The translations under genes were made by a program, and so were the position numbers. DNA of 64,000 nucleotides, taken from positions 181,378-245,377 of the forward strand of contig NZ_LHVO01000058.1 in assembly GCF_001269925.1 (NCBI RefSeq). Direction: 5' to 3'. Origin of the DNA: Pseudomonas sp. MIACH (GTDB lineage Bacteria > Pseudomonadota > Gammaproteobacteria > Pseudomonadales > Pseudomonadaceae). Positions within the stretch are counted from its first letter, which is position 1. Each line of letters begins with the position of its first letter. Shown here in pieces: positions 41,076 through 50,319 of the stretch. Under the pieces are notes generated by a model. It was not told the DNA's origin. It was given only the letters and a program-made list of their open reading frames with translations, and searched no databases.

Positions 41076-42416
41076 CTAGTGCAAGCGCCCGCCCAACGGG
41101 TACTCGACCGCCAGGCGGATCTGGTTGGCATCCAGTTCCGCCTGCGCCGCATTGCCCCGGTGCACGGCGTGGCGCAAGGTAAAGGCGAGGTTTTTCGCGA
41201 CACCGGACTGCACCACGTAGCGTGCTTGCAGGTCACGTTCCCAATGCTTGCCCCCTTCACCGTAGCCGAGCCATTGGTAGCCGCCGCGAGGATCCATGTG
41301 GCGACCGTCGATGCCACTGCCGCGTACATACAACGCCGCCAGGCTCAGGCCTGGCATGCCATGGGCCGCCAGGTCCAGGTCATAGCGCGCCTGCCACGAG
41401 GCCTCCCGTGGGGCGTTGAAGTCGGACAGCGCCACGGCGTTGCTCAGGTAAATCGCCCCGCGCGTCACGTAGTCGAACGGCGTGTCGCCACTGACTTTCT
41501 GATAACCCACGCCCACACTGTGAGCACCGAACCGATAGGTCGAGAGCAGGCTCCATGTGGTGTTATCGATGCGCCCGGACAACGCCTTGCCGGTGTCCTG
41601 GGTGCGATACAGGTTCAGGTCAACGGTCAGTGCCTGGCCGGGAAACAGCGGCCGGGTGTAGACCGCCCCCAGGTAATGCTGGCGCCAGGTGTCTTCATAG
41701 ACAGCGCTGAACACGCTGGCGCTCAGCCCCTTGATTGCCGTATTGCGCACGCCCACCAAGTCAAAGCGATCGCCTTGCTTGCCATTGGAATAGTTGACGA
41801 CAAACCCTCGGTCATGACTGCTGGCGTTGCGGTCGGTGCTCTCATTGAAGTGCCCCGCGAACAGGGTGGTGGCCGGCAACTCGCGGCTGGTCAACCACCA
41901 TCCCGTTGCGGTTTCGGGCAGCAAGCGGCTGTCGGACGAGGCAAACACCGGGGTTTTCACCCGCTGCTCGCCGTAGCGCAATTCGGTCGAGGAAAAGCGC
42001 AGTTTGGCAACCGCACCACCGCGGCTGAACTGGTCCTTGGGGTGACCCTCATTGTCCACCGCCAATAGCCGGGCCTTCCCGGCACGCCCACCGCCACTGT
42101 CCAGTTGCCAGGCGGAATAAACGTGCGCATCCAGGCCAAAACCCAGGGTGCCGGTGGTGAAACCCGAGGCGTAGTCAGCCATCAGGCCATAGGCCCATTC
42201 TTCCGCCAGGTCGCTGCGCTGGGATCGCGGTTTGTAGGCGTTGCGTGCGCCGTTGCTGAGGGCGCCATGCTGGTAGTCGCGGCGATCGTAGACACTGCGG
42301 TTGAGCAGGTTCCACTGGCCGTCCTCGATAAAGCCTTTGGCGGTGTCTTGTTCGGCGGCGAAGGCGAGCAGGCTCTGCCCTCCCAATGCCAATAGCAGGG
42401 TGCGGGTCGATAGCAT
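41076..42416 (-). CDS. OprD-family outer-membrane porin (second)
   Basis: 446 residues from the ATG at 42416 (MLSTRTLLLALGGQSLLAFA signal). The barrel starts with GFIEDGQWNLLNRSVYDRRD and includes EEWAYGLMADYASGFTTGTL and the C-terminal IRLAVEYPLGGRLH. It is more divergent than the OprD at 38661. It is the last of three minus-strand genes (DUF4198, DUF1624, OprD), 69 nt after the DUF1624 gene, so its substrate is likely related to them. Confidence 0.85.
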   Translation of the reverse strand: MLSTRTLLLALGGQSLLAFAAEQDTAKGFIEDGQWNLLNRSVYDRRDYQHGALSNGARNAYKPRSQRSDLAEEWAYGLMADYASGFTTGTLGFGLDAHVYSAWQLDSGGGRAGKARLLAVDNEGHPKDQFSRGGAVAKLRFSSTELRYGEQRVKTPVFASSDSRLLPETATGWWLTSRELPATTLFAGHFNESTDRNASSHDRGFVVNYSNGKQGDRFDLVGVRNTAIKGLSASVFSAVYEDTWRQHYLGAVYTRPLFPGQALTVDLNLYRTQDTGKALSGRIDNTTWSLLSTYRFGAHSVGVGYQKVSGDTPFDYVTRGAIYLSNAVALSDFNAPREASWQARYDLDLAAHGMPGLSLAALYVRGSGIDGRHMDPRGGYQWLGYGEGGKHWERDLQARYVVQSGVAKNLAFTLRHAVHRGNAAQAELDANQIRLAVEYPLGGRLH

Positions 42417-42485
42417 CTTCACGGTTTGACTCCAGAACGTGTCAGGCAAAGGTGTTCCGCAGGGCGCAGAACACCGTTGGTTCCG

Positions 42486-43691
42486 TCAGAGGTATTTGAG
42501 AATCGCGATGTCGCGACGACGCTGTTTGAGGCCGGCGAACCAGCGCGTCGGGAAGAACAGCAACACCCCGAGTATCACGCTCCACAACCACACCATCGGC
42601 AGGTCGTCGAAACCGTAGTAGGTGCCCTGGTTCGCGCCCCAGATCGCCAGCGCGACCAGGTACATGGCCTTGAGCACGTAGAGGTGCAGCAAGTAGAAAA
42701 ACATCGGCGCCCCACCGTAGATCGCCAGGGTCGCGGTAGCCCAACGGGCCTGCCATTTCTCGAACAGCGCCAACAGCAGCAGCGACAGGCCCAGGGTCGG
42801 CATCAGGAACATCAGCGACGGCGGGTATTTCTTCGCGCTCATGAAGCTCATGAAGGTGCGCAATGCATCACCGGTCTGCACCCAGGGTTTCTCGCCATAC
42901 ACGTTGAGGTAGCGGATAAACACAAACGCGACCAGCAGGCCTGCGCCCAGCCTGACCAGGCGGGAGATACGCTCGGCCGACGGCATCGCCTTGCCAAACC
43001 ACGGGCCGATGCCCCAGCCCAGCAGGATCACACCGATCCACGGCAATATCGGGTACGTCGTGCGGGCGCGGGTGAATTCGGTAATGTCGATAAACACCCG
43101 CTGATGCAGGATCGACCAAGGCACGAAGAACGGCGACTCCGGCCCGACGGTCACGCCATCGAGCAGGTTATGCCCGGCGACAATCACCACCCCCAGCACG
43201 ATCAGCCAGGCGCGTTTGAAGTGCAGCAAACCGGCAAGCACGATCATGCACAGGCCGATACACCAGATCACTTGCAGCCATAACGTCTTGGGTGGGAACT
43301 CGGCATTCCAGGCAAAGCACACGAAGGTGATTTCCAGGAACACCAGGAACAGCCCGCGCTTGAGCAAAAACACCGAGGTTTCGCGGGCGCTGTGTTTCTG
43401 ACTGTAGAGCCAGGCCGACAAGCCCGTCAGGAAGATAAACGCCGGGGCGCAGATCTCGCTGAGCATACGGGTGAAATACAGGTCCGGGGTGACACTCAAG
43501 GCATCGATCGGGTCGGTGACCTGCCGGTGCAGCAAGAAGGTTTCGCGCACATGGTCGATGAGCATCAACAGCATCACAAAACCACGCAGCGCATCGATAG
43601 CCAGCATGCGCGTGGCCGCCGTGACGTTCGTGCGGGCAAGCGTCGGCGCAACAGTGCCTGCCTGACCGGCCAATCCTGAAGAAAGGGTCAT
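42486..43691 (-). CDS. DUF1624 / HGSNAT-like membrane protein
   Basis: 401 residues from the ATG at 43691 (a GTG 9 nt upstream is possible), about ten membrane segments. RMLAIDALRGFVMLLMLIDH is the family signature; the opening R-x-x-x-ID-x-LRG is shared with heparan-alpha-glucosaminide acetyltransferase-like proteins, suggesting acyl transfer across the membrane. It sits between the DUF4198 gene (28 nt upstream) and an OprD gene. The substrate is unknown. Confidence 0.72.
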   Translation of the reverse strand: MTLSSGLAGQAGTVAPTLARTNVTAATRMLAIDALRGFVMLLMLIDHVRETFLLHRQVTDPIDALSVTPDLYFTRMLSEICAPAFIFLTGLSAWLYSQKHSARETSVFLLKRGLFLVFLEITFVCFAWNAEFPPKTLWLQVIWCIGLCMIVLAGLLHFKRAWLIVLGVVIVAGHNLLDGVTVGPESPFFVPWSILHQRVFIDITEFTRARTTYPILPWIGVILLGWGIGPWFGKAMPSAERISRLVRLGAGLLVAFVFIRYLNVYGEKPWVQTGDALRTFMSFMSAKKYPPSLMFLMPTLGLSLLLLALFEKWQARWATATLAIYGGAPMFFYLLHLYVLKAMYLVALAIWGANQGTYYGFDDLPMVWLWSVILGVLLFFPTRWFAGLKQRRRDIAILKYL

Positions 43692-43719
43692 ATCAATCAC
43701 TCATGAAGGAGGCAATGAA

Positions 43720-44496
43720 TCAGGCTGACTTTTTCAGCCTGGCGACTTCCGATGCCGGCAGTTGCGACGGCGCGCGAGGTAACGGCGCCTGGCCTTGCTG
43801 GCGGTGGAACGACAACGTCGAACTGAAGCGTTTGACGTCAAACCGCTCGGGCTTGCCCGCCGGATCAAGACGCTCGCCAGGGCTGTTGTCCTGGTACTCG
43901 ACGGCCACCACGTAAGTGCCCTGCCAGGGCAGCTCGAAGCTGACGTTGCCGGCGGCATCGCTGCGCTGCTTGAAGACTTCCCCGGAGGCGGTTTCCAGCA
44001 CGACCTCCTGGCCCGTCAGCGGCTTGCCCGCGTAGAACACCCGGAACTGCGCACGGCCCGCATCGGCAACGCCGGTGGGGACGATATCCAGGGTCAGCTC
44101 CGGGCTACGGGCCCGCAGGTCACCGACCCAACGCGTGGCCGGGGTCCAAGCGGCTTTCAAGGTCTTGGCACCTTCATGCACATCGAACATCGGATAGTGC
44201 AGGTCTTGCGCCAGCAACGAATCCTCGTGACCGGGCTGCTCCGCCAACAGGAACGCCTGGCGCTGCAGGCTCAGCTGCAGCGGTGCCGACCGGTCGGCCA
44301 TCGACCAGGCCTGGAGCTGCCTGAACCGGTCCATTCCCCCCGGCGTGACCTCCAGCACGTTCTTGTCATACTCCCCGTAGTACAAGGCCAATGGCTGGCC
44401 GGGAAGTTGTTCGTACCAAATCTGATGCGCCTCACTGGCGGTTGCCAACATGAACGCCCCATAACCCAACAGTGCTTTTGCGTTGCTCATTCGCAT
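43720..44496 (-). CDS. DUF4198 periplasmic protein
   Basis: 258 residues from the ATG at 44496, 6 nt or so after GGAGCG. A signal peptide (LLGYGAFMLATASEA) precedes HQIWYEQLPGQPLALYYGEY, the start of the DUF4198 domain; a beta-rich carboxypeptidase-regulatory-like part follows (GQEVVLETASGEVFKQRSDA, then AGNVSFELPWQGTYVV). Family members are linked to metal (Co/Ni) uptake, mostly by context. It is the first gene of the DUF4198-DUF1624-OprD unit. Confidence 0.7.
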   Translation of the reverse strand: MRMSNAKALLGYGAFMLATASEAHQIWYEQLPGQPLALYYGEYDKNVLEVTPGGMDRFRQLQAWSMADRSAPLQLSLQRQAFLLAEQPGHEDSLLAQDLHYPMFDVHEGAKTLKAAWTPATRWVGDLRARSPELTLDIVPTGVADAGRAQFRVFYAGKPLTGQEVVLETASGEVFKQRSDAAGNVSFELPWQGTYVVAVEYQDNSPGERLDPAGKPERFDVKRFSSTLSFHRQQGQAPLPRAPSQLPASEVARLKKSA

Positions 44497-44903
44497 TTTT
44501 TTCGCTCCGATTGGTGGTGTTCAACCCAAGACTGTCGCGGCTGGAAAACACCGTACAACCCTGCGCTCCCTCACTCTGCAAGCATTACAACGCAGGCCCT
44601 TTTGCGGTATGCGCCGAATTGCGCCCACGGATCGGCGCAGACCACTGTTTAAGGGCCCGAAAAAGTGTTTTATGCGGGTTGCGTCGAGATGAGGCGTTTA
44701 GCCAAGACTACGAGTGAGCGTGTCCAATTGAGGTGCAAAAGCAGTGAGCTTTGATCGTTCCCACGCCCTGCGCAAAGCTGTGTACCTGATGTACCGAGGT
44801 GCCTGCATCGCAGGCAAGCCAGCTCCCACATTTGAACCGGTTCACCCCCTAAAGCGGGGTCCGCTGAAAGACCGCCATCAGGGACATAGCTATCTACAAC
44901 GTA
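44497..44903. other. Intergenic region with a single REP hairpin
   Basis: Leader of the DUF4198 unit followed by non-coding sequence. GCCTGC-ATC-GCAGGC (44801-44815) followed by AAGCCAGCTCCCACA is a lone REP-type palindrome. I see no gene. Confidence 0.45.
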
Positions 44904-45326
44904 GTAGCCGCCAACAGTAACCACGATGCGAAGCGAGCCGCCCTTGATCTTGCTTTTGATCTTGCTTTTGATCTTGATCTTGATCTTGATCTTGATCTCA
45001 GGCGCCCCGTTAACCACGCTGGCCGGAATTCGATAGTGATTTGGGGGGTAAACCGGCAGGGATGCCGGTTTAGCCGCCCCGCGCCATGGATGGCGCGTGG
45101 CGGCGGCCCCCCAAATCACTGTCGGATTACGGGCACACCGAGCCTGGGCGAGGTGCCGAGTGGTGGGGCGAAGGCCTTTTGCTTACTTTTGGGCCTCTCC
45201 AAAAGTGAGTCGCTGTAAGAGCGAAACCATAAGTGGCCGTGACCGCAGCAACGGATATGTACCCGGTCCAATCCAAAAAAATGGTCGGCCCAGAGGCCGC
45301 CATCGGGAGCAAGCCCCCTCCCACAG
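44904..45326 (+). repeat. Long structured intergenic repeat, copy B
   Basis: About 423 bp, nearly identical to 23935-24329 apart from a longer hexamer tract. Branched core at 45031-45124: 18-nt stem (45031-45048 with 45107-45124; all pairs Watson-Crick except one wobble if RNA), hairpins TAAACCGGC/GCCGGTTTA and GCGCCAT/ATGGCGC. It ends in a half REP. Short ORFs within are rejected. Confidence 0.8.
44946..44999 (+). repeat. Hexamer tract of GATCTT/GCTTTT units in copy B
   Basis: Nine consecutive 6-nt units: GATCTT GCTTTT GATCTT GCTTTT, then GATCTT four times and GATCTC. Copy A has a shorter version here. Confidence 0.8.
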
Positions 45327-45341
45327 GAAAGCGAGCGTGTG

Positions 45342-45830
45342 TCAGTGCCGCAGCAACTTACGCAACGGCACACCATCCTTGAGCACCGGCGACTTGATCA
45401 CGATATAGCTGAAGTACTTGGAGATACCGATGTTCTTATCCAGCAGGCTCTCAACCACTTCCTGATAGTGCTGGATGCTGCGGGTCATGAAACGCACCAG
45501 ATAGTCGTAGCCACCACTGATCAGGTGACACTCAAGCACTTCATCCACCAGGCGGATATTCGATTCGAATTTGGCGAAGTCTTCACGCTTGTGGTCGCTG
45601 AGGGTGATCTCGGTAAACACCGTGACCGAGTCGGTGATCTTGGCCAGGTTCAAGTGCGCCTTGTAGCTGGAAATATACCCGGCCGACTCCAGCCGCTTGA
45701 CCCGTTGCAGGCACGGGCTGGCGGACAGGCCCACGGCGTCGGCGAGGCTGACATTGGTCATCCGGCCGTCTTTTTGCAATTCAACCAGAATACTGATGTC
45801 GATCCGGTCCAGCTTGACTTGCCCTTCCAT
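45342..45830 (-). CDS. Lrp/AsnC-family transcriptional regulator
   Basis: 162 residues. An N-terminal HTH (KLDRIDISILVELQKDGRMT, SLADAVGLSASPCLQRVKRL) is followed by an amino-acid-sensing RAM domain (GGYDYLVRFMTRSIQHYQEV). It is the last of three minus-strand genes after gabT and the HAD gene (45 nt gap) and probably controls them in response to an amino acid. The repeat copy B lies immediately downstream. Confidence 0.88.
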   Translation of the reverse strand: MEGQVKLDRIDISILVELQKDGRMTNVSLADAVGLSASPCLQRVKRLESAGYISSYKAHLNLAKITDSVTVFTEITLSDHKREDFAKFESNIRLVDEVLECHLISGGYDYLVRFMTRSIQHYQEVVESLLDKNIGISKYFSYIVIKSPVLKDGVPLRKLLRH

Positions 45831-45875
45831 TGCGTACCTCTTGACTGCCGTTTGTAAGACAATCTTCTAGCAAAA

Positions 45876-46520
45876 TCAGCGCCGTAAAGACAGCTGATGC
45901 TGCGCCACCAGATCCGCCATGCTGTTGATGCAGTAATCCGCCGCGCAAGGCGAAGGCTGCCGCGCCCGGTGGCGGCCGATCAAACAGCGGTCCAGCGCCG
46001 CGTGTGCGCCGACCGACGGTCGCGTCACATGCAGCACCGGTTGCAACTGCTCGCCCTGCTCCGTGAGCCATTGCGGGTCTTCGGCCAGGGAAATGAAATC
46101 TTCCGGTGCAATCCCCAATCGCTCGCACAACACCCCGCGATCCTCGGCATCGCGGTCGCCACGCACCAGCAGCCGGTAGAACTTGCGCAGGTACAGCATC
46201 GCCCCCGGCGCATCCTCGAACAACGACCAATTGCCCGCCGAACGGGCAAAGCTCATGCCCTCCTCCCAACTGGCGTGCAATCCCCAAGCCTCCGCCAGTT
46301 GGCGATGGGCAAAACACAACACGCCACTGAAGCCCAGCTCGGCGAAACGCGGATAGAGCTGGGCAACCTGCGAATTGAATTCCGCCAGCACCTGCTCCTT
46401 GATCGGCTGCCCGCCACGGCTGTCGAGCAGCGGCTGCAACGCTGTCCACACCCCGGAATCGCGATCCACCAGCACTTCATCGCAATCGATCAGCAACGCT
46501 CGATAATCTGTCAGTCCCAT
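45876..46520 (-). CDS. HAD-superfamily hydrolase
   Basis: 214 residues. Motif I is LLIDCDEVLVDRDS, with the Asp-x-Asp pair of phosphohydrolases. A helical cap follows (EVLAEFNSQVAQLYPRFAEL), then ISLAEDPQWLTEQGEQLQPV. It lies 48 nt after gabT and before the Lrp gene in the same direction. The family role could be hydrolysis of a small phosphate ester or halo-acid; the substrate is not evident. Confidence 0.75.
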   Translation of the reverse strand: MGLTDYRALLIDCDEVLVDRDSGVWTALQPLLDSRGGQPIKEQVLAEFNSQVAQLYPRFAELGFSGVLCFAHRQLAEAWGLHASWEEGMSFARSAGNWSLFEDAPGAMLYLRKFYRLLVRGDRDAEDRGVLCERLGIAPEDFISLAEDPQWLTEQGEQLQPVLHVTRPSVGAHAALDRCLIGRHRARQPSPCAADYCINSMADLVAQHQLSLRR

Positions 46521-46568
46521 GTGGGGTCAAGCCTCCAATGCCGCAGTTGGCCCGTAGCGGGCACAGCC

Positions 46569-47861
46569 TCAGTTCAAGACCCGTGCCAAGGCGCCGTCGA
46601 GGATTTTCAGCGCTTCGTCGACCTGGGCTTCGGTGGTCACCAACGGCGCGAGGAAGCGCAGCACATTGCGATGCACCCCGCATTTGATCACCAGCAAACC
46701 ACCCGCCCGAGCTGCATCGATCAGCCGTTGGTTGAGGTCGGCATCCGGGGTGCGGGCCGGGTCATCCTTGATCAACTCCATCGCCAACATAAAGCCGGTG
46801 CCGCGCACATCGCCGATGCGCGAGTAGCGCGCCTGCAAACCGAGCAAACCCTGGCGCAGGCGCTCGCCCAGTACTTGGCTGCGCGCCAGCAACTGCTCCT
46901 GCTCGAACGCATCGATCACCGCCAGCGCCGCCGCACAGGCCAGCGCATTACCGCCGTAGGTGCCGCCCAGCCCGCCGGGCAGTGGTGCATCCATGATGTG
47001 CGCCTTGCCGACTACGCCGGACAACGGCAAGCCGCCGGCCAGGCTCTTGGCCACGGTGACCAGGTCGGGCTGGATGCCCGCGTGCTGGAAACCGAACCAG
47101 GTGCCGGTGCGACCGAAGCCGGTCTGAATTTCGTCGAGAATCAACACGATGCCATGCTTGTCGGCCAACGCTCGCAGCGCCTGGAGAAACTCAGGGGGTG
47201 CGGTGAGGAAACCACCGTCGCCCTGCACCGGTTCGATGATGATCGCAGCCACCCGCTCCGGCGCTACCTGGGTCGCGAACAATTCATCCAGGGCTTTGAG
47301 CGCGATGTCGCTGGTCACGCCGCGATAAGCATTCGGGTACGGGGTGTGGAACACCTCCGGTGCAAACGGCCCGAAGTTCTGCTTGTAGGGTTGGCTCATG
47401 CCGGTGAGCGTGGTGCCCAGCAACGTGCGCCCGTGGAAACCGCCACGAAAGGCAATGACCGCCGAGCGATTGGTATGGGCGCGGGCGATCTTCACCGCAT
47501 TTTCCACTGCCTCGGCGCCGGAGGTGAAGAACGCGGCTTTGTACGCGTCCTGGCCGCCGATCATTTCACACAGGCGCTGGGCCAGGTCGAGGTAAGGCTG
47601 ATAGGCAACCACTTGGAAGCAGGCATGGGAGACCTTCTGCAACTGGGCCTGCACGGCGGCGACCACCTTGGGGTGGTTGTGACCGATGTTGAGCACGCCA
47701 ATACCGCCGACGAAGTCCAGGTAACGCTTGCCATCCACGTCCCACAACTCGGCGCCCTGGGCACGGTCGATCACCAGCGGGTGCGCGGTCACCAGGCCAC
47801 GGGGCACGAACTGCTCGCGCTGACGGAGCAAATGAGGGGTTTCGTCGACTTTGCTATTCAT
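46569..47861 (-). CDS. gabT: 4-aminobutyrate aminotransferase (GabT-like)
   Basis: 430 residues from the ATG at 47861. Class III aminotransferase motifs are LWDVDGKRYLDFVGGIGVLN, FTSGAEAVENAVKIAR, ILDEIQTGFGRTG and the PLP lysine in LVTVAKSLAGGLPLS. It moves the amino group of GABA or 5-aminovalerate to 2-oxoglutarate, giving a semialdehyde that the gabD product at 50320 could oxidise. It is followed by HAD and Lrp genes and is divergent from ghrA, with 193 nt between the two starts. Confidence 0.85.
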   Translation of the reverse strand: MNSKVDETPHLLRQREQFVPRGLVTAHPLVIDRAQGAELWDVDGKRYLDFVGGIGVLNIGHNHPKVVAAVQAQLQKVSHACFQVVAYQPYLDLAQRLCEMIGGQDAYKAAFFTSGAEAVENAVKIARAHTNRSAVIAFRGGFHGRTLLGTTLTGMSQPYKQNFGPFAPEVFHTPYPNAYRGVTSDIALKALDELFATQVAPERVAAIIIEPVQGDGGFLTAPPEFLQALRALADKHGIVLILDEIQTGFGRTGTWFGFQHAGIQPDLVTVAKSLAGGLPLSGVVGKAHIMDAPLPGGLGGTYGGNALACAAALAVIDAFEQEQLLARSQVLGERLRQGLLGLQARYSRIGDVRGTGFMLAMELIKDDPARTPDADLNQRLIDAARAGGLLVIKCGVHRNVLRFLAPLVTTEAQVDEALKILDGALARVLN

Positions 47862-48054
47862 GGCATTTCCCATCGTGAGTCCGGCAACCGGAAGGTGGTT
47901 GCGATGCTGTCCAGAGTACGACCTGCGGGCAACGAACTACGCCGAACTTGCCCCATGAGAAATTCGGATCAACTGTTTTCGCCCCGCGTTTCAACAGATC
48001 CTGCGCCGGGCTTGGGGGATGATGATCGCTACCTTTATCCAGCAGGAAATGCCC

Positions 48055-48981
48055 ATGGCCTTGCTCTACAAAGCTGACCCGGTGCGCGGCCAACACTGGC
48101 AGGCACTGTTCGCCCAACACGCACCGGACATCGAATGGCGCGCCTGGCCCGACATCGGCAACCCCGCCGAGGTCGACTACCTGGCCGCCTGGCAGGCGCC
48201 GGACGATCTGGCGCACGTGCTGCCCAACCTGAAGGTGTTGTTTGCGTTGTCGGCCGGTGTCGATCAACTGGACCTGGACCGTTTGCCTGCGGGCCTGCCG
48301 GTGGTGCGCCTGCTGGATCCGGGCATCACCCGCGGCATGTGCGAATACGCCAGTTGGGCGGTGCTCAGCCTGCACCGCGACATGCTGCGTTACCGTCAGC
48401 AGCAGGTTGCGCGCTGTTGGCAGGCGCATCTGTTGCAGCCGGCTGCGAACCGGCGCGTGGGGGTGATGGGCCTGGGAGCCCAGGCCCAGCAGATTCTGGC
48501 GACCTTGGCACCGCTGGGCTTTGCCCTGTCCGCCTGGGCGCGCAGTGCGCACCAGGTGCCGGGGGTGGAGTGTTATGCGGGGGAAGCACAACTGCCGGCG
48601 TTTCTGAGCCAGTGCGATATTTTGCTGTGCGTGTTGCCGTTGACGGAGCAGACCCAGGGGATTCTGAACCGGCGCTTGTTTGCGCAACTGCCACGGGGGG
48701 CGGGGTTGGTGAATATGGGCCGTGGGGGGCACCTGGTTGAAGAGGATTTGCTCGAGGCACTGGAGAGTGGGCAGTTGAGTGGGGCCGTACTGGATGTGCT
48801 GCGGGAAGAGCCGGCGGCGCCGGAGCATCCATTCTGGGGGCATCCGCAGGTGTTGTTGACGCCGCATATTGCGGCCATGACCCAGCCGGAGAGTGCGTTT
48901 GAGGTGTTGTTGGAGAATATTCGGCGGTTTGAGCGGGGGGAGGAGATGGTGGGTGAGGTGGATCGGTTGCGGGGGTATTGA
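48055..48981 (+). CDS. ghrA: Glyoxylate/hydroxypyruvate reductase A (GhrA-like)
   Basis: 308 residues from the ATG at 48055, 7 nt after AGGA; earlier in-frame ATGs have weaker sites. The D-2-hydroxyacid dehydrogenase domain shows VGVMGLGAQAQQILATL, NMGRGGHLVEEDLLEALESG, VLDVLREEP and the catalytic histidine in LTPHIAAMT. It reduces glyoxylate or hydroxypyruvate with NADPH. GC-rich late codons and a run to a REPIN follow. It is the only plus-strand gene in the 45-63 kb catabolic region. Confidence 0.83.
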   Translation: MALLYKADPVRGQHWQALFAQHAPDIEWRAWPDIGNPAEVDYLAAWQAPDDLAHVLPNLKVLFALSAGVDQLDLDRLPAGLPVVRLLDPGITRGMCEYASWAVLSLHRDMLRYRQQQVARCWQAHLLQPAANRRVGVMGLGAQAQQILATLAPLGFALSAWARSAHQVPGVECYAGEAQLPAFLSQCDILLCVLPLTEQTQGILNRRLFAQLPRGAGLVNMGRGGHLVEEDLLEALESGQLSGAVLDVLREEPAAPEHPFWGHPQVLLTPHIAAMTQPESAFEVLLENIRRFERGEEMVGEVDRLRGY

Positions 48982-49060
48982 GTACCTATTCGGTTCCAAG
49001 GCCGTCGGTTCCAAGGCCGCAAGAGCAGGCCAAGGTTTACCTGATGTATGCAGATCAAAA

Positions 49061-49150
49061 TGTGGGAGGGGGCTTGCTCCCGATAGCAGTGGGTCAGTAC
49101 CAGATGCATCTACTGACACTGCCTCATCGGGAGCAAGCCCCCTCCCACAG
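49061..49150. repeat. REPIN: facing REP palindromes
   Basis: TGTGGGAGGGGGCTTGCTCC and its complement GGAGCAAGCCCCCTCCCACA face each other over 90 bp. The spacer (GCAGTGGGTCAGTA...GATGCATC...TACTGACACTGC) matches that of 35487-35581. Confidence 0.85.
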
Positions 49151-49207
49151 TTTTAACCGGGTACACCAGGCACAACGCCGGTCGGCTATAAGGCCGCCGC
49201 GCGTTGA

Positions 49208-50299
49208 TCAATTCGCCTCAGCCAACCGACTCGCAATGGCCAATCCCACATCCTGAGTCGATCCCCTGCCCCCCAGATCCGGCGTGACCACCCCTTCTGC
49301 AATCACCGCCTCAATCGCCCGCAATATCCCATCATGGGCAGCCCGATACCGCCCATCCCCATTGCCCAAGAAGTCCAACATCAACGCCCCCGACCAGATC
49401 ATCGCAATCGGATTGGCAATGTTCTGCCCGTAAATATCCGGCGCCGATCCATGCACCGGCTCGAACAACGACGGAAACCGCCGCTCCGGATCCAGGTTCG
49501 CCGACGGCGCTATCCCGATGGTCCCCGCACACGCCGGCCCCAGGTCCGACAGAATGTCGCCAAACAGATTCGACGCCACCACCACATCAAACCGGTCCGG
49601 CTGCAACACAAACCGCGCGCACAAAATATCGATGTGCTGCTTGTCCCAAGCGACCTCGGGATAGTTCGCCGCCATCAATGCCGTGCGCTCATCCCAATAC
49701 GGCATGCTGATGGACATCCCATTGGACTTGGTCGCCGCCGTCAGCTTCTTGCGCGGACGAGTCTGGGCCAGGTCGAAGGCAAACTTGAGGATGCGGTCGA
49801 CCCCACGTCGAGTGAACACCGATTCCTGCAGCACAAATTCATGCTCGGTGCCTTCGAACATCTTGCCGCCCACCGAGGAGTATTCACCCTCGGTGTTTTC
49901 GCGGATCACCACAAAGTCGATGTCCCCCGGCTTGCGCCCGGCCAGTGGGCACGGCACGCCGGGAAACAGGCGCACCGGGCGGATGTTCACGTATTGGTCG
50001 AAGTCGCGGCGGAACTTGAGCAGCGAGCCCCACAGGGAAATATGGTCCGGGACTTTGTCCGGCCAGCCCACGGCGCCGAAGTAGATCGCGTCAAAGCCCT
50101 TGAGCTGCTCGAACCAGTCCTCGGGCATCATCTGCCCGTGTTCCAGGTAGTAATCGCAGTGGGCCCAGTCGAGCACTTCGATGCTCAGGTTCAGGTCCCA
50201 GATCCTGGCAGCCTGTTCAAGTACCCGCAGCCCTTCGGGCAGCACTTCCTTGCCGATGCCATCGCCGGCAATCGCGGCGATTCTGAATGCCTTGCTCAT
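49208..50299 (-). CDS. Tartrate dehydrogenase/decarboxylase or D-malate dehydrogenase
   Basis: 363 residues of the isopropylmalate/isocitrate dehydrogenase family. IAAIAGDGIGKEVLPEGLRV at the start, IRENTEGEYSSVGG, then DVVVASNLFGDILSDLGPAC and EPVHGSAPDIYGQNIANPIA carry the metal and NAD contacts. The form matches TtuC/DmlA enzymes, which oxidatively decarboxylate tartrate or D-malate, rather than LeuB. It lies 20 nt after gabD and ends the minus-strand catabolic run. Confidence 0.85.
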   Translation of the reverse strand: MSKAFRIAAIAGDGIGKEVLPEGLRVLEQAARIWDLNLSIEVLDWAHCDYYLEHGQMMPEDWFEQLKGFDAIYFGAVGWPDKVPDHISLWGSLLKFRRDFDQYVNIRPVRLFPGVPCPLAGRKPGDIDFVVIRENTEGEYSSVGGKMFEGTEHEFVLQESVFTRRGVDRILKFAFDLAQTRPRKKLTAATKSNGMSISMPYWDERTALMAANYPEVAWDKQHIDILCARFVLQPDRFDVVVASNLFGDILSDLGPACAGTIGIAPSANLDPERRFPSLFEPVHGSAPDIYGQNIANPIAMIWSGALMLDFLGNGDGRYRAAHDGILRAIEAVIAEGVVTPDLGGRGSTQDVGLAIASRLAEAN

Positions 50300-50319
50300 G
50301 GTGCGTGCCTCGCAAAAAT

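Noticed and set aside
45897..48077. 726-residue plus-strand open frame (and the 733-residue one at 50287-52488)
   Set aside because: They run across several real minus-strand genes (HAD, gabT; gabD, argE) and have no domain motifs.
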